From positions 62,001 through 126,000 of the forward strand of contig JBDWCA010000008.1 of the NCBI GenBank assembly GCA_039978075.1: 64,000 nucleotides of DNA. The letters are read 5' to 3'. The translations under genes were made by a program, and so were the position numbers. Below the pieces are notes generated by a model. The model was not told the DNA's origin and ran no database searches. It saw nothing but the letters and a program-made list of their open reading frames with translations. Positions 61,861-64,000 of the stretch are shown here, one piece after another. This stretch comes from Anderseniella sp039978075 (GTDB lineage: Bacteria > Pseudomonadota > Alphaproteobacteria > Rhizobiales > Aestuariivirgaceae). Within the stretch, counting starts at the first letter, position 1, and each line of letters begins with the position of its first letter.

Positions 61861-63627
61861 ATGATATCCACCAGCTCAATTGAACACCACGACACTGACA
61901 TCCTGATCCTGGGCACCGGTGGGGCCGGCATGTTCGCCGCCTTGCATGCCCAGCAATCGGCAGCACCTGGAACCAAAATCACCATTGCCGTGAAAGGCCT
62001 GATCGGTAAATGCGGCTGCACCCGCATGGTGCAGGGAGGTTACAATGTGGCGCTTGGCGGCGGCGATACGGTTGAACGCCATTTCATGGACACCATCAAT
62101 GGCGGCAAGTGGTTGCCCGATCAGGATATGGCCTGGAAACTGTGTGAACAGGCGGTAGTGCGCATCCGCGAGCTGGAAAATGAAATAGGCTGTTTCTTTG
62201 ACCGCAATCCGGATGGTTCGCTGCACCAGAAGGCGTTCGCCGGCCAGACAGCCGACCGGACGGTTCACAAGGGCGACCTGACCGGCATTGAAATCATCAG
62301 CCGGTTGATGGAGCAGGTGCTCAGCCGTCCGATTGAGAAACTGCAGGAGCACCGGGCGATTGGCCTGATCCCGACGAAAGACGGTTCGGCCATTGCCGGG
62401 GTGCTGTTCATCGACATGCGGACCGGCAAGTTTCGCTTTGTCCGGGCAAAGGCGGTGATGATGGGCACCGGCGGCGGGCCGACCATGTACAAATATCATA
62501 CCCCGTCCGGCGACAAGACAATGGACGGACTGGCCATGGCATTGCGGGTCGGGCTGCCGCTGCGCGACATGGAAATGGTGCAGTTCCATCCGACCGGCCT
62601 GCTGGCCGGCGATCATACCAAAATGACCGGAACGGTTTTGGAAGAGGGATTGCGGGGAGCAGGCGGACGCTTGCTCAATGGTGCCGAACAAAGGTTCATG
62701 TTCGACTATGACGATCTCGGAGAACGCGCCACCCGTGATCTGGTCAGCCGGGGCATATATGCGGAGATGCGCAAGAACAACTCATCAAAGAACGGTGGTG
62801 TCTACATTTCGATGGGCCATCTCGGGCCTGACAATGTGCGCAAGAAATTCAAGGGCATGGTGCAGCGCTGCGAAGACAGCGGGTTTGACCTGGCTGCAGG
62901 CCTGGTCGAAGTCGTGCCGACAGCGCACTATTTCATGGGCGGTGTAGTGGTGGATACAGATACGCGCACCGGACTGGAGGGGCTGTATGTTGCCGGAGAA
63001 GATGCCGGTGGTGCACATGGTTCCAACCGGCTGGGTGGCAACGGAGTTGCCAATTCAACCGTATATGGCGGCGTTGCAGGCGATGTGATGGGCGCCGACA
63101 TCAAGGCTGTGAACGCATTCCGTGATCCTGATGAAGCCGTCCTCGCTGCTGAAGTGGAGCGCGCGCAACTGCCGTTGTCGAAAACTCCAGGCAATGTGCA
63201 ACGACTGCGCAATGAACTTCAGGAAGCCATGTGGGATGACGTTGGCGTGCTGCGGACAGCGACCGGCATGAAGCGTGGCATTGCCCGAATTTCAGAGATC
63301 AGGTCCGAACTGGCGGAAACCGGTGTGGCGTCAGATAACCTGGCGTTCAACCTGACCTGGCATGACTGGCTGAACATGGCGAGCCTGTGTGACGTGTCGG
63401 AGGTGATCGCCAAGGCAGGGCTGGCACGCGAGAACTCGCGTGGTGCCCACTACAGGGAGGATTTCCCTGACAGCGGGACGATGGAAAGTTCCTATTTCAC
63501 GGTTGCCCGCAAGCAAGGCGACAATGTTGATGTGTCGCGCGAAGCGGTTCAGTTTACAATCGTCAGACCCGGCGAGACCATACTGCCTGACGGCGAACCG
63601 GAAACCCTGGTGGAGGCTGCGCAATGA
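61861..63627 (+). CDS. Succinate dehydrogenase/fumarate reductase-like flavoprotein
   Basis: A 588-residue FAD-binding subunit. FAD motif ILGTGGAGMFAALHAQ is near residue 16; MVQFHPTGLLAG near 239 and GAHYREDFPDSG near 523 give catalytic His and Arg; GGAHGSNRLGGNGVANSTVYGG near 378 is the FAD-domain signature. Where Sdh/Frd proteins have the His that binds FAD covalently (SHTxxAxGG), this one has GCTRMVQGG with Cys53. That predicts noncovalent FAD or an unusual thioether link. Non-covalent Frd variants reduce fumarate but oxidise succinate poorly. Last of the B-C-D-A operon and overlapping the fumarase-like start. Confidence 0.93.
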   Translation: MISTSSIEHHDTDILILGTGGAGMFAALHAQQSAAPGTKITIAVKGLIGKCGCTRMVQGGYNVALGGGDTVERHFMDTINGGKWLPDQDMAWKLCEQAVVRIRELENEIGCFFDRNPDGSLHQKAFAGQTADRTVHKGDLTGIEIISRLMEQVLSRPIEKLQEHRAIGLIPTKDGSAIAGVLFIDMRTGKFRFVRAKAVMMGTGGGPTMYKYHTPSGDKTMDGLAMALRVGLPLRDMEMVQFHPTGLLAGDHTKMTGTVLEEGLRGAGGRLLNGAEQRFMFDYDDLGERATRDLVSRGIYAEMRKNNSSKNGGVYISMGHLGPDNVRKKFKGMVQRCEDSGFDLAAGLVEVVPTAHYFMGGVVVDTDTRTGLEGLYVAGEDAGGAHGSNRLGGNGVANSTVYGGVAGDVMGADIKAVNAFRDPDEAVLAAEVERAQLPLSKTPGNVQRLRNELQEAMWDDVGVLRTATGMKRGIARISEIRSELAETGVASDNLAFNLTWHDWLNMASLCDVSEVIAKAGLARENSRGAHYREDFPDSGTMESSYFTVARKQGDNVDVSREAVQFTIVRPGETILPDGEPETLVEAAQ

Positions 63628-64000
63628 TCCCGATTGATCTGATTCAGAAAACCGCTGAAACCCTGATGGACAAGGCGGCCATTGAAATCCCGGATGACTA
63701 TCTGGACGGCCTGAAAGCTGCCGCCAGTGTGGAAGACGGCGATCTGTCATCTTTCGTGCTGCAGGCAATGCTGGAAAACTACAAGGCAGCCAAGGAAGAC
63801 CGCCGCGCCATGTGCGGGGATACCGGAACACCGCGCTGGTATGTCAAGATGGGCAATGAAACCCAGGTTGAGGGCGGGCCGGTCGCGCTGGAAGCGGCGT
63901 TGCGCCGTGCCACCGCCAATGCCACCAATGGAGTACCATTGCGTCCCAACCGCGTGCATCCGCTGTGGCGCACAGACCATGACAACAATGTCGGTATCGG
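63624..64000 (+). CDS. Class I fumarate hydratase / tartrate dehydratase alpha-type subunit (partial)
   Basis: An N-terminal fragment of 125 codons cut by the window edge. The start overlaps the flavoprotein stop (ATGA). The RRAMCGDTGTPRWYVKMG segment near residues 60-78 contains the first Cys ligand for the [4Fe-4S] cluster of TtdA/FumA-type hydratases, and LRPNRVHPLWR follows. These enzymes interconvert fumarate and malate or dehydrate tartrate. Position after a fumarate-related operon favours fumarate. The C-terminal or beta subunit lies outside the window. Confidence 0.88.
   Translation, partial: MIPIDLIQKTAETLMDKAAIEIPDDYLDGLKAAASVEDGDLSSFVLQAMLENYKAAKEDRRAMCGDTGTPRWYVKMGNETQVEGGPVALEAALRRATANATNGVPLRPNRVHPLWRTDHDNNVGI

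Noticed and set aside
1..64000. CRISPR arrays, insertion sequences, integrases or phage genes
   Set aside because: No direct-repeat array or mobile-element gene was seen; composition and operon spacing appear uniform.
1..64000. tRNA or rRNA genes
   Set aside because: Intergenic gaps are all under about 300 bases and none showed a convincing cloverleaf by eye; a tRNAscan-SE run would settle this.

Overview
The window reads as chromosomal DNA of a metabolically versatile, respiratory alphaproteobacterium, probably a marine Hyphomicrobiales-like or Rhodobacterales-like heterotroph. The reasons are the moderately high G+C, tightly packed operons with ATGA overlaps, two TRAP transporters and a Liv-type ABC transporter, multihaem cytochromes, and FNR/FixK-type boxes of the form TTGAY-N4-RTCAA. 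I saw no rRNA, tRNA, CRISPR array, transposase or phage gene. The assignment rests on gene content only; no marker gene is present.

Region 1 (about 1-10.6 kb) is the most unusual part. Two convergent operons encode (plus strand) a cyclic-nucleotide-binding protein fused to a four-cluster ferredoxin, a b-type membrane cytochrome and a ten-haem c-type cytochrome with a long acidic linker. On the minus strand they encode a five-haem cytochrome c554-like protein, an outer-membrane beta-barrel and a membrane-associated NAD(P)H/FAD/[2Fe-2S] reductase. Together these could form an electron path from the cytoplasm across both membranes, a porin-cytochrome arrangement that I do not recognise as any named system.

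Region 2 (10.8-16.5 kb) has a 2-keto-4-pentenoate-hydratase-like enzyme, a LysR regulator and a divergent TRAP transporter (P, Q, M) followed by a UspA protein. Region 3 (16.5-24.6 kb) has a secreted SNase-like protein, a PfkB kinase/GMC oxidoreductase pair, and a HlyD + RbbA-like + ABC-2 permease exporter.

Region 4 (24.6-42.3 kb) looks like a low-oxygen and stress island: rhodanese, secreted cytochrome c, three Usp proteins, Hsp20, a host-attachment-family protein, a complete arginine deiminase operon with a YfcC-type carrier, an APH/P-loop fusion and a P-type cation ATPase. Six FNR/FixK-like boxes sit upstream of these genes, two of them in shared divergent promoter regions. An ECF-like sigma factor with a YciI partner closes the block.

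Region 5 (42.4-53.4 kb) is a hexuronate catabolic locus: GntR regulator with a perfect 16-bp palindrome in the divergent promoter region, TRAP binding protein, fused TRAP permease, UxuA, two Gfo/Idh/MocA oxidoreductases, UxaC, an UxuB-like dehydrogenase and a convergent MBL-fold hydrolase. KDG kinase and aldolase are not in the window.

Region 6 (53.6-64 kb) has a TetR regulator translationally coupled to a Liv-type ABC transporter, then a CMD/AhpD-like protein, a maleate-isomerase/Asp-Glu-racemase-like enzyme, a terminator, and a succinate dehydrogenase/fumarate reductase-like operon in the order B-C-D-A followed by a truncated class I fumarase-like gene. This suggests uptake of an acid that is converted to a C4 dicarboxylate and fed into the TCA cycle. 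The flavoprotein has Cys where the usual FAD-linking His would be.
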